DNA from: Betaproteobacteria bacterium
GTDB lineage: Bacteria; Pseudomonadota; Gammaproteobacteria; Burkholderiales; Casimicrobiaceae
DNA length: 64,000 bases
Assembly (NCBI GenBank): GCA_016192065.1
Contig: JACPUX010000002.1
Span: 1 to 64,000 of the forward strand
Direction: 5' to 3'
Shown in pieces: positions 26,570 to 35,338 of this stretch; the stretch's first letter is position 1, and each line of letters opens with the position of its first letter. The notes under the pieces were generated by a model. That model saw nothing but the letters and a program-made list of their open reading frames with translations, did not search any database and was not told the DNA's origin. The translations under genes were made by a program, and so were the position numbers.

Positions 26570-27787
26570 ATGAATACACCGCTCAGGAATCAAAGACCTC
26601 TGGCCCTGCTGCTACTCGCGGCACTGATTCAGGCCAGCGGAGCGCTGGCGCAGCAAGTTATTCAGGGCCAGCCTTTGCTGCCCCTGGAGGGTGCCGCCGG
26701 CGTTCAGGCGGAACCGCTGGTACTCTACCCGGCCCTCACCCTTGGCCTCGGCCAGAACGACAACGTCGGCCTTGCCTCGACGGACAAGTTGCGGTCAATG
26801 TATACCTCGCTGTCGCCCGCGCTCATCGCGGAATTGCGCAACGGTCCGCAGACCTTCAGCGCCGGCTATTTCGGTAACTACGCCTGGTTCAAGGACAGCA
26901 GCGCGGACAACTATCGCGACCACCAGCTTTCCGGGGCCGCGGATCTGGTTTTTGGCTCCCGTATCGGGCTCAAGCTGAATACCGAATACCTTAAACGGCA
27001 CGATCCACGCGGCTCCACCGATCGCGCCATCAGTGATACACCAGACCAGTGGCACGCCTCGGCCTTGGCTGGCGAGTTCCGTTACGGCGCCAAAGACGCT
27101 CAAGGCCGGGTCGAAGTTGCCGCGGGCTTGGCGCAGAAACGCTACGACAACAACCGCGACGTCACCGAGTTTGGCGACCTGAACACCGGCTTTTTCTCCG
27201 GCACGTTCTACTACCGTGTAGCGCCCAAGACCTCGCTGCTCTTCCAGGCCAGCCACACGGACCTCGACTACCGTTCCGACGCCGCGTTGCTCGACAACCG
27301 CGAGCGCCGCTACCTCACCGGGGTGACCTGGGATGTCACCGCCAAGACTTCCGGCACGGTCAAGCTCGGCCTGCTGCAAAAGGACTTCAAAGACGCGTCC
27401 CGCACCGATTTCTCCGGCTTCAGCTGGGAGGCGGCCGGCCGCTGGAGCCCCCTGACCTACTCCCACCTAGACCTCACCACATCGCGCGCCGCCACCGACG
27501 CCTCGGGGCTTGGCAACTACATCGTGACCCGGCAGTTCACCGCGCGCTGGACGCACGACTGGTCCTCCCGCGTTACCACCGAAGCCGGTGCGGCGCTCGC
27601 CAACGATCGCTACAACGGCGTGGAGCGGTCTGACCAGCGTAGCAATTTCGGCTTGAAGCTTCGCTATAAATTCCAGCGCTGGTTGCGTCTAGGTGCGGAG
27701 TATGATTATGCCCGCCGCGACTCTTCCGTAGACTCCTACGACTACAACCGCAACCTGTTCATGCTGACACTGGGCGGAACGCTCTAA
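26570..27787 (+). CDS. Outer-membrane beta-barrel protein of an exopolysaccharide locus (EpsL/BBP2-like)
   Basis: A 405-residue secreted protein with signal peptide residues 1-29 (ending SGALAQ). The rest alternates polar and hydrophobic residues with many aromatic-ended strands (AGYFGNYAWF, GTFYYRVAPKTSLLF, LKLRYKFQRWLRLGAEYDY) and ends in a strand LFMLTLGGTL; C-terminal Leu rather than Phe is a little unusual. It fits the putative beta-barrel porin family found as EpsL next to wza-like genes. Role is inferred: an outer-membrane channel or accessory for polymer secretion. First gene of a forward operon with wza- and wzc-like genes. Confidence 0.78.
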   Translation: MNTPLRNQRPLALLLLAALIQASGALAQQVIQGQPLLPLEGAAGVQAEPLVLYPALTLGLGQNDNVGLASTDKLRSMYTSLSPALIAELRNGPQTFSAGYFGNYAWFKDSSADNYRDHQLSGAADLVFGSRIGLKLNTEYLKRHDPRGSTDRAISDTPDQWHASALAGEFRYGAKDAQGRVEVAAGLAQKRYDNNRDVTEFGDLNTGFFSGTFYYRVAPKTSLLFQASHTDLDYRSDAALLDNRERRYLTGVTWDVTAKTSGTVKLGLLQKDFKDASRTDFSGFSWEAAGRWSPLTYSHLDLTTSRAATDASGLGNYIVTRQFTARWTHDWSSRVTTEAGAALANDRYNGVERSDQRSNFGLKLRYKFQRWLRLGAEYDYARRDSSVDSYDYNRNLFMLTLGGTL

Positions 27788-27814
27788 CATTCTCTGCACC
27801 GAGGCAACACCGCC

Positions 27815-28381
27815 GTGGCAATTCTGACGCGCTTGCTCTGTTTCCTATTCGTATGCTGCGGAGGTTTTCTCGGTGTCTTTGCGGCTGAAGCAACCGCGCA
27901 GTCGCCGCGAGAAGCCTTATCCAACTATAAGCTCGGCAGCGGCGACGTCATCACCATTCGTGTTTTCGGCGAAGACGATCTCAGCCGCGACAAGGTCCGT
28001 CTCACCGACGCTGGCACCCTGTCTTACCCGGTGCTTGGCGAACTGCTCGTCGCGGGCAAGACCGTCGGGGAACTCGAACAAGCCATCACCAACGGCTTGC
28101 GCGGGCGCTACCTGGTCAACCCCCGCATTTCCGTGTCGATCGACGAGTACCGCCAGTTCTTCATCAACGGGCAGGTCGAAAAACCCGGGGGCTACGCCTT
28201 CCAGCCTGGTTTGACGGTGCGAAAAGCGGTATCGCTCGCTGGCGGCTTCAAGGAACGTGCCTCTCCGAACAAGATCTTCCTCATTCGCGATGGCGACGCC
28301 TCCAACAAGCCGCTGAAGGTGGACCTCAATGCCCCGGTCAACCCGGGCGACGTTCTCACCGTGGAAGAAAGTTTCTTCTAA
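27815..28381 (+). CDS. Polysaccharide export lipoprotein/OPX protein (Wza-like, short)
   Basis: A 188-residue polysaccharide-export protein, GTG start. Signal peptide residues 1-28. The Poly_export domain reads YKLGSGDVITIRVFGEDDLSR...VRLTDAGTLSYPVLGEL, followed by one SLBB domain (FINGQVEKPGGYAFQPGLTVRKAV). At under 200 residues it lacks the extra domains and the C-terminal outer-membrane helix of E. coli Wza, so a partner such as the upstream beta-barrel probably provides the outer-membrane pore. No lipobox Cys is obvious after the signal sequence. Confidence 0.88.
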   Translation: MAILTRLLCFLFVCCGGFLGVFAAEATAQSPREALSNYKLGSGDVITIRVFGEDDLSRDKVRLTDAGTLSYPVLGELLVAGKTVGELEQAITNGLRGRYLVNPRISVSIDEYRQFFINGQVEKPGGYAFQPGLTVRKAVSLAGGFKERASPNKIFLIRDGDASNKPLKVDLNAPVNPGDVLTVEESFF

Positions 28382-28473
28382 ACCGCGCCCGGCGCCGGCG
28401 ATCTCCGCCCTACACCCCAACCTCCGCCGCTACTGAAGGCGCCGCTGAGGATGACGCAGAAGGTAGCACAGCC

Positions 28474-30681
28474 ATGACCGAAACCGTCCACAAGGACCTG
28501 CTGCAAGCCTGGCAGGAGCGGGAACAGACCATTGAGCTGGTCGAGTACTGGCGCAGCATCAACAAGCGCAAGTGGAGTATTTTCGCTCTGGCGCTCGTCA
28601 TCACCCTCGCCGCCGCGGTGGTGGTCATGATGGTGCGCCCGGTGTACCGCTCCACCGCCTCGCTGCTGATCGAACAGAACAAGTCCAAGGTGCTTTCGAT
28701 CGAAGAGGTGTATAGCGGCATCAGTGCCAACCGCGAGTACTTCCAGACCCAGGCGGAGATCCTCAAGTCGCGCGAGCTCGCGCGCAAAGTAGTGCTCAAG
28801 CTCAACCTGCTGACCCATCCCGAGTTCGATCCGCGCCAGCAGGAGAAACCTTTCTGGAAGAAATGGGCGGCGAGCGCAGGGTATGTCGAGCCGGAACCAA
28901 CCAGCGAAGGCATCGAAAAAGCCGTGGTCGAACAGCTCTCCCGGCAGCTCTCGGTCGAGCCCATTCGGCTGAGTCACCTCATCAAGGTTCACTTCGAGTC
29001 GCACGATCGCGAACTGGCGGCCGCGGTCGCCAACGCCATTGCCGACACCTACATCGACAACGATCTCGAAGCGCGCTATCTCATGACCCAGAAGGCTGGC
29101 GAGTGGCTGAGCAGCCGGCTCTCCGGCCTCAAGGAAAAGCTCTCGCAGTCGGAAAAAGCACTCCAAGACTTCCGCGAGCGCGAGCGCATCGTCGATACCA
29201 AGGGCATGGCCCTGAGCGGCATCACCAAACAGCTCGAAGACATAACCCGCAACTTGGTCGATGCGCGCATGAAACGTGGCGAGGCTGAGAGCGCGTTCAA
29301 TCAGGTCAAAGCGGTGCGCGCTTCATCCAGCCCGCAGTTCGATTCCCTGCCCGCCGTGGTCAAGAACCCGCTGATCGCTCGCCTCAAGGAAACCGAGGCC
29401 GAGACCGAAAAGAAGGTCGCTGAACTGTCCAACCGCTACGGCAAAGAACACCCCAAGATGGTGCAGGCCGAAGCGGAACTCAGGACCTCCAAGGAGAACA
29501 CCCGCCGCCAGGTGGAAAACGTCGTCCTGGGCCTCACCAAGGAATACGAAGTCGCTCGCGCCAACGAACAGTCGCTGGAGCGCAGCATCGCCGAGGTAAA
29601 AGGTCAGATCCAGGGCTTCAACCGCAAAGAGTTCGAGCTTGGCGTGCTGGAGCGCGAGGTGCAGTCCAGCCGCCAAATCTACGAAATGTTCGTCGCGCGC
29701 TTCAAGGAAACCACCGCCACGAACAACATGCAGTCGACCATCGCTCGGGTGGTCGATCCGGCTATTCAGTCGGCTTCCCCAATCAAGCCCAACAAGACGC
29801 AAATCGTTGCCATCGCATTCATTCTGGGCCTGTTCTTCGCGATCATGGTCGCCTTTCTGCTCGACCGCCTCGACAACACCATCAAGAACACCGACGACGC
29901 CGAGCACCGTCTGGGACTGCCGGTACTGACCACTATTCCGAAGGTACACGAGCGCAACGCTCGACCCAATCACCTCTACCTCGACGATCCAAAGTCAGTC
30001 TTCGCTGAGACCATCCGCACCGCGAGAACCAGCGTTTTGCTCTCGGCCATCGACGAGTTGCACAAGGTATTGGTGATCACATCCTCGGTGCCCAATGAAG
30101 GCAAGACCACTTTCGCCATGAACCTCGCCTTCGCGCACGCCCAGACCAAGAAAGTGCTGCTGATCGATGCCGATATGCGCCGTCCCATGATCGGCAAATC
30201 GCTTGGCATCGATCAGACCTCGCCCGGACTGTCCGATCTGGTCTCGGGCACCGCCAACGCCTCGCAGTGCATCTATCCCATCGAGGGCACCGAAGCGTTG
30301 CTGCTGCCCGCGGGCAATGTGCCGCCCAACCCGCTGGAGTTGCTGCTTTCGCAGCGGTTCAAGGATCTGGTCACCCGGCTCAAGGAACGCTTTGACATCA
30401 TCATCATCGACACTCCGCCGGTGCAGCTGGTGAGCGACTCCCTAGTGGTCGCCAGCGAATCCACCGGCGTCATTTACGTAGTCAAAGCCGACGAAACCCC
30501 GTACAAGGTCGCCACACAAGGCGTCAAGCGGCTGCGTAAGGCGAACGCGCCATTGATCGGCGCGGTGCTCAACCAGCTCGACTTCAAGAAGGCCGACAAG
30601 TACTACGGCGAGTACAGTGGTTACGGCAAGAGCCAATACCAAGGCTACTACGGCGCCTACGGGAACAAGGCCAAGGCCTGA
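28474..30681 (+). CDS. Wzc-like polysaccharide co-polymerase and tyrosine autokinase
   Basis: A 735-residue inner-membrane protein. The Wzz chain-length domain starts after the first transmembrane helix (FALALVITLAAAVVVMM, about residue 35); a long coiled-coil periplasmic part follows, then the second helix (IVAIAFILGLFFAIMVAFLL, about residue 445). The cytoplasmic BY-kinase has Walker A SSVPNEGKTTFAMN (about residue 535), Walker A' LLIDADMRRPMIG and Walker B IIIIDTPPV. The tail carries a Tyr cluster (YYGEYSGYGKSQYQGYYGAYG) for autophosphorylation. It sets polymer length and links assembly to the export complex. Its likely phosphatase is the CpsB-like protein at 59234-59965. Confidence 0.93.
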   Translation: MTETVHKDLLQAWQEREQTIELVEYWRSINKRKWSIFALALVITLAAAVVVMMVRPVYRSTASLLIEQNKSKVLSIEEVYSGISANREYFQTQAEILKSRELARKVVLKLNLLTHPEFDPRQQEKPFWKKWAASAGYVEPEPTSEGIEKAVVEQLSRQLSVEPIRLSHLIKVHFESHDRELAAAVANAIADTYIDNDLEARYLMTQKAGEWLSSRLSGLKEKLSQSEKALQDFRERERIVDTKGMALSGITKQLEDITRNLVDARMKRGEAESAFNQVKAVRASSSPQFDSLPAVVKNPLIARLKETEAETEKKVAELSNRYGKEHPKMVQAEAELRTSKENTRRQVENVVLGLTKEYEVARANEQSLERSIAEVKGQIQGFNRKEFELGVLEREVQSSRQIYEMFVARFKETTATNNMQSTIARVVDPAIQSASPIKPNKTQIVAIAFILGLFFAIMVAFLLDRLDNTIKNTDDAEHRLGLPVLTTIPKVHERNARPNHLYLDDPKSVFAETIRTARTSVLLSAIDELHKVLVITSSVPNEGKTTFAMNLAFAHAQTKKVLLIDADMRRPMIGKSLGIDQTSPGLSDLVSGTANASQCIYPIEGTEALLLPAGNVPPNPLELLLSQRFKDLVTRLKERFDIIIIDTPPVQLVSDSLVVASESTGVIYVVKADETPYKVATQGVKRLRKANAPLIGAVLNQLDFKKADKYYGEYSGYGKSQYQGYYGAYGNKAKA

Positions 30682-30705
30682 ACCGACCCTCCGCAACATC
30701 CAGGC

Positions 30706-31428
30706 ATGGCGGCGAGCGACATTGCCCCAGACCGGCCAGGGCACCGAACCCTAGCGCGGGCGCAAGGCTGCGCCGTGGCGAGCATCGCAGCGGTGTTTGC
30801 GGTCTCGGCGTTAAGCTGGGCGAGCGTAATCGAATTCAGCCCCGGCCTCTTGCGGCATCTCAACACCCGTTGGGGGCAAGCGGCCACGGAGCGCCTCCAG
30901 GACTGGCGGAAGCTCGTTCTGCGTCAGCGCCCGGTGGACTCGGCCAGCGCCCGCAGCCCCGAACTCGAACGCCAATGGATCGCCCAGGGCAACGAACATT
31001 GGAATCGCGTTCCTTATGTCGAAGACCGGGAGCATTGGGGCATCGATGACTACTGGGCCACACCGGTCGAGACCCTAAGCTCCGATGGAGGCGACTGCGA
31101 AGACTATTCCATCGGCAAATACTTCACGCTCAAAGAACTGGGCGTGCCGATCGAAAAACTCCGCATCACCTACGTGCGCGCGCGAGGCTGGAACCAACCG
31201 CACATGGTGCTCGCCTACTATCCCGAGCCGGGTGCCGACCCGTTGATTCTCGACAACCTCGAGACACGCGTCCTGCCGGCGTCCCGCCGCGGTGATCTGG
31301 AACCGGTGTACAGCTTCAACGACGAAGACCTCTACACCGCGCGCGCCAACAGTCGCGTCGGTAGCCCCAGCCAGATCAGACTCTGGCGCGACCTACTTCA
31401 GAAGATGGAAAAGGAACGGCGCATGTAG
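30706..31428 (+). CDS. lapG: LapG-type periplasmic cysteine protease (BTLCP family)
   Basis: A 240-residue bacterial transglutaminase-like cysteine protease. Catalytic triad candidates: Cys in DGGDCEDYSIGKYFTL (about residue 131), His in NQPHMVLAYYPEP (about residue 166) and Asp in LILDNLETRVLPA (about residue 184). An N-terminal hydrophobic stretch (about residues 25-45) exports it. In Pseudomonas, LapG cleaves the N terminus of the adhesin LapA unless LapD-c-di-GMP holds it. Here it lies 25 bases after wzc and next to lapD, but no LapA-like adhesin is in the window. Confidence 0.88.
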   Translation: MAASDIAPDRPGHRTLARAQGCAVASIAAVFAVSALSWASVIEFSPGLLRHLNTRWGQAATERLQDWRKLVLRQRPVDSASARSPELERQWIAQGNEHWNRVPYVEDREHWGIDDYWATPVETLSSDGGDCEDYSIGKYFTLKELGVPIEKLRITYVRARGWNQPHMVLAYYPEPGADPLILDNLETRVLPASRRGDLEPVYSFNDEDLYTARANSRVGSPSQIRLWRDLLQKMEKERRM

Positions 31429-31456
31429 CGCGCCAACCACCGTTCAGGAGAACGAC

Positions 31457-33406
31457 ATGCGGCTTTCGAGCCAGCTCATCATCGGGCTTTCCCTGGGGTT
31501 CCTGCTCCTGTTGCTTGGGCTGCAAGGAATCTACCTCGTCAATGCCCGAAATTACCTGCAGGAGCAGCTTGGCTCCCACGCCCAGGATTCGGCCACCTCG
31601 CTCAGCCTGCTCCTTGCCGACCCGCTCGCCGCCAACGACATGGTGCTCGTGGAAGTGAGCCTCAGTGCCGTGTTCGACCGCGGCTACTTCCGGCGTATTG
31701 CCGTGTTGGCGGCGAACCACCAAACCCTGCTTCAGAAAGAGCTGCCGCCCGCCCCGCCAGGTGTGCCGGCCTGGTTCGCGCGCGTGTTTCCCCTCGATGC
31801 GCCGAGCGCCGAAGCGCTGGTCTCCAAGGGCTGGCTACAACTCGGGCGAGTAGTGGTCACGAGCCACCCCAACTTCGCCTATTTGCAACTGTGGAACACC
31901 ACCTGGGAGAGCTTCGCCTGGATGTTCGGCCTGTACCTCGCCGCCATGGCCCTGCTGCTCCTTTTCTTGCGCACCGTGCTGCGGCCGCTCCAGGGCATCG
32001 AGCGGGTGGCACGAGCGATCGCCGCACGCGACTTTCAAACCATCAGCGAACGACCGCGCGCCAGAGAGCTGGCCAGCGTGGTGCGGGCCATGAACGCGAT
32101 GTCGCGCAAGATTCGCGACGCGCTCGAGGCTCACGTCAGCGAGGCGCGCCGGCTGCGCCGCGAGGCCTACTCCGACGAACTCACCGGCGTGGACAACCGC
32201 CGGGCCTTCGAGGAACAGCTACGAACACGCATCGACGGAGCCATCGACCCCCAGCCCGGGGCGCTCTACCTGTTCGAGCTGACCGAGTTCAAACAATTCA
32301 ACGCGCGCGCCGGGTATAAGGCCGGGGACGAAATCCTGCGCGTGCTGGGCAAAGCCCTGCTCGAACTCTTCCCGGAGGGCCACCAAGTGGTGCGAGCGCG
32401 CCTGGGCGGCGCCACCTTTGGCATTCTTGCCGCCACTACCGGACGCGATGAAGCGACGCGCGTGGGCAGCGAGATCAAGCGCGCCCTGGAACTGGTGTTG
32501 CGCGAAGAACAAGTCGCCGAGGCCTTGACCCTGCGCATCGGCGGCGCTTACTTCGAAAGCCACCTCAGCCAGTCGCAGCTCATGTCCAAAGCCGATTTGG
32601 CCATGTTGCAGTCGGGCGAGCGTCCCAGCGAGGCTTTTTTGCTGCTCGACTGCGGCGACGACGAGCGCGACGAACAAGGCTCGCAATACTGGAAAACACT
32701 CATTGTCGCGGCCCTGGAAGAACAGCGCCTCGCCTTGGTCGGCCAGCCGGTCTTCTCCCTGCCGGCCAAGCAGCGCATCCAGTTCGAAGTCATGGGGCGA
32801 CTGCGCAGCAGCACGGGCGAACTCATCAGCGCAGCACGCTTCATGCCCATGGCCGCGCGCCACAACCTCACCACCTCAATCGATCGCAAGCTGATCGAAA
32901 CCGTGCTTGCCGCGCTCGCCCCCGGTCAACGCCTCACCGGCCAGGTGGCGGTGAATCTCGCAGTGCGCAGTTTGCAAGATGCGGCTTTTCTCGCCTGGTT
33001 CGAAAGTGCCATGCGCGGCGCCGGCCGCCTGGCGAACCAAATCGTGTTCGAAGTCGCCGAATTCGCCCTCGTGCGGGATCTCGCCGCCGTGGAGCGTTTT
33101 GCCGCCCTCGCGCGCGTCTACGGCGCGGGCCTTGCTGTCGATAACTTCGGCCTGCATCGCCAGGCCTTCGAGTATCTCCTGCGCCTGAAGCCGGCTTACA
33201 TCAAGCTCGATCGCGGCTGCCTGCATCAGCTCCGGGAAGACCCCCAACAGCGCTTCTTCGTATCCTCGGTGGTACACATCGCCAAGACGCTCGACATCGA
33301 GGTCTTGGCTCTGGGCGTGGAAGACGAAGCAACGGTCAGCGAACTCGCCGCGCTGGGCGTCAACGGCTATCAAGGCTTCATCGCCGGCCCGCCGCAGGAA
33401 GTGTAG
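31457..33406 (+). CDS. lapD: LapD-like c-di-GMP receptor with degenerate GGDEF and EAL domains
   Basis: A 649-residue inner-membrane receptor. Start 31457 follows CAGGAG. First helix is residues 5-25, then a periplasmic LapD/MoxY N-terminal domain (about 26-150), second helix FAWMFGLYLAAMALLLLF, and HAMP (LRPLQGIERVARAIA). The GGDEF signature is RLGGATFG, so diguanylate cyclase activity is lost; the EAL signature is FEVMGRL, so phosphodiesterase activity is probably lost, while later EAL-domain parts (AYIKLDRG, YQGFIAG) remain. This pattern fits a c-di-GMP receptor that sequesters LapG. It overlaps no gene and closes the forward operon. Confidence 0.88.
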   Translation: MRLSSQLIIGLSLGFLLLLLGLQGIYLVNARNYLQEQLGSHAQDSATSLSLLLADPLAANDMVLVEVSLSAVFDRGYFRRIAVLAANHQTLLQKELPPAPPGVPAWFARVFPLDAPSAEALVSKGWLQLGRVVVTSHPNFAYLQLWNTTWESFAWMFGLYLAAMALLLLFLRTVLRPLQGIERVARAIAARDFQTISERPRARELASVVRAMNAMSRKIRDALEAHVSEARRLRREAYSDELTGVDNRRAFEEQLRTRIDGAIDPQPGALYLFELTEFKQFNARAGYKAGDEILRVLGKALLELFPEGHQVVRARLGGATFGILAATTGRDEATRVGSEIKRALELVLREEQVAEALTLRIGGAYFESHLSQSQLMSKADLAMLQSGERPSEAFLLLDCGDDERDEQGSQYWKTLIVAALEEQRLALVGQPVFSLPAKQRIQFEVMGRLRSSTGELISAARFMPMAARHNLTTSIDRKLIETVLAALAPGQRLTGQVAVNLAVRSLQDAAFLAWFESAMRGAGRLANQIVFEVAEFALVRDLAAVERFAALARVYGAGLAVDNFGLHRQAFEYLLRLKPAYIKLDRGCLHQLREDPQQRFFVSSVVHIAKTLDIEVLALGVEDEATVSELAALGVNGYQGFIAGPPQEV

Positions 33407-33646
33407 TGGCCACGCTCGGGTTGCGCCGTGTCGCCGCGGCGGCAGAGGCCAAGCGGCGTGGGCGTATTCCAATCGCCACACCCAATGGCCAGCCAACCCG
33501 GGCATGCCCGGCACCTTGGCCGGGGTGCAGGGGGGGCGGAATCGGCGCCGATGGTCCGGGGTACGCGCGCGGCGGAAACAACCAAGGTCAACGCCTCGCG
33601 CCTTTCGGCGCACCTTTCGTGCGACCAGCACCGACCTTGACCGTCA

Positions 33647-33793
33647 CTTAATCTAGAAACCTCAGTTGAGCACAGCCGATGGGGTGTGCAGCGTGGGCAC
33701 CCACCAGGTGATGTTCCAGACCAGCCCATAGGTTATTCACTACCTGGCGGGAGCGGAAAAGCGAAACGGTCAACTGCGGTTTCTAGGATTAAG
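33647..33793. mobile_element. MITE-like element with terminal inverted repeats
   Basis: Left arm CTTAATC-TAGAAACCTCAGTTGA (33647-33669) and right arm TCAACTGCGGTTTCTAGGATTAAG (33770-33793) match over about 22 of 24 positions with one gap. The 147-bp body encodes nothing. A solo right arm is present at 5539-5560. The right end supplies the TAA stop of the Sel1-repeat gene. The preceding gap 33407-33646 shows no gene. Confidence 0.65.
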
Positions 33794-35327
33794 GCGGCGG
33801 GCTTCCTTCGGCCAACAGGTGCCGCGCTTGGGCCACCCCGCCCTCGGCTGCCCGAATGAGCCACTCGCGCGCCGCTTGCGGATCGCGAGGGCCACCTTCG
33901 CCGGCTCGAAGCATGCGCCCGAGATTGTATTGCGCCGCCGCCAATCCGGCCTCGGCGGCGCGACGATACCAAGAAATAGCTTTCGCGGGGTCGGTTTCAA
34001 TGCCCTTGCCGCGCTCGTAACACTCACCCAGATTGTTCTGCGCCACCAGGTTGCCTCGATTCGCCGCCAGCGCGTACCAGCGCAACGCATCCTTGGCGCC
34101 GCGCTCGTCCCCTCCCGCACTGAGCGTCCAGCCCAGGAGCACCATCGCCCCAGGGCGGCCGGCCCGCGCGGCGGGCTCCAGCCAGCGCCGCGCGCATTCC
34201 AGATCGCGCTCTTTGCCTTCCAGGCAGGCTCGAGCGGCGAGCTCCTGCGCGCCCGCATGTCCGGCACGCGCCGCGGCCAACAACCAGCGGCGCGCATCTT
34301 CGGGCTGCGCGCCGGTTAGACACAGCGCCGCGCGATACTGCGCGGCGGCATGCCCGAGAGCAGCAGCTTCGACGAAGGCCTGGCACGCGAGCACCGCATC
34401 GCGCGCCACCACCACCCCCCAATCGTGCCAAAGTCCGAGTGTGGCTTGCGCCGCCGCGTTGCCGCGTTTGGCCATTTGCCCTAAGCGCCAGGGCGTTTCG
34501 CCGAACTGGGCGACGGTGAACTCGCGCAGCGCCGCAACCCGCTCGGCTTCTTCCAACGCCTCCGCAGCCAGCGCCAGTTCGGCTGTCGTCACGGCCGCGT
34601 CGGCCAAGCCCTGCCGGGCCGCTTCGTCACGCGGAGCGTCACGCACCGCCGCCTGAAATTTCGCCACGCGGGTGCCCATTTCTTGCGGCACGTTCGCGCC
34701 GCCTGCCTCCGCCGTTGCGGCATGGGCCGGCGTTTGGCGTGGCGCGGATGCGGCCGCCGGCTTGGCCGCGCCCGCCCGCAACTGACCCTCGGTACCGCGC
34801 AAAGCGCGCAAATCTCTTGCACCCTCTTTGCTGCCGCGCGCGGCGGCGGTGTCCAACAAATTGCCCGCCCGCTCCAGGTCACGCGCCACACCCCGCCCAT
34901 CGCGATAGAGTAACCCCAAGCGCCAATAGGCCGCCGGCACCTCGCCGCTGGTGATGGCCCGCGCGTACCAGTACGCGGCACGCGCGTGGTCTCGCGGAAC
35001 ACCTTGACCGCGTTCGCGCAGCACCCCCAGGAGATACTGCGCCTGCGCATCGTCTTTGCGCGCCAGGGGTTGCAGAATTTTTACCGCTCGCGCGTAACGA
35101 CCGGCTTTGTACGCCGCCAGGCCGTCTTGCGCCGTGGCCGCGAAGGCCGGCATGGTCCCGCAAAGATTCAGCAGCAAAACCAGCCCGAGCGTAGGTACGG
35201 CCAGAGCATGGACGCGCCGCGAAACGCCGCCCGCGCACCAATGCCGGTAACGAAGATCACTGAAGCCCCTGCCCCAGCATGCACTTGCCCTCTCCGCGAA
35301 AGGTCGCGCGTGAGCAAGCAACCCCAT
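33789..35327 (-). CDS. Sel1-repeat (TPR-like) secreted or membrane-anchored protein
   Basis: A 512-residue protein. After a basic N terminus, a hydrophobic signal segment (about residues 38-65, ending GTMPAFA) leads to several Sel1 repeats: AQYLLGVLRERGQGVPRDHARAAYWYARA, given here in part as AQYLLGVLRERGQG, then LGLLYRDGRGVARD, LGECYERGKGIETDPAKA and LGRMLRAGEGGPRDPQAA. Sel1 repeats form superhelical scaffolds for protein-protein contacts. ATG 35327 was chosen since it lies 12 bases after the upstream heparinase-like stop. In alginate systems a Sel1 protein (AlgK) scaffolds the export complex, so a similar role here is plausible. The stop codon lies in a MITE end. Confidence 0.75.
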   Translation of the reverse strand: MGLLAHARPFAERASACWGRGFSDLRYRHWCAGGVSRRVHALAVPTLGLVLLLNLCGTMPAFAATAQDGLAAYKAGRYARAVKILQPLARKDDAQAQYLLGVLRERGQGVPRDHARAAYWYARAITSGEVPAAYWRLGLLYRDGRGVARDLERAGNLLDTAAARGSKEGARDLRALRGTEGQLRAGAAKPAAASAPRQTPAHAATAEAGGANVPQEMGTRVAKFQAAVRDAPRDEAARQGLADAAVTTAELALAAEALEEAERVAALREFTVAQFGETPWRLGQMAKRGNAAAQATLGLWHDWGVVVARDAVLACQAFVEAAALGHAAAQYRAALCLTGAQPEDARRWLLAAARAGHAGAQELAARACLEGKERDLECARRWLEPAARAGRPGAMVLLGWTLSAGGDERGAKDALRWYALAANRGNLVAQNNLGECYERGKGIETDPAKAISWYRRAAEAGLAAAQYNLGRMLRAGEGGPRDPQAAREWLIRAAEGGVAQARHLLAEGSPPP

Positions 35328-35338
35328 GGTCCGCGCCC

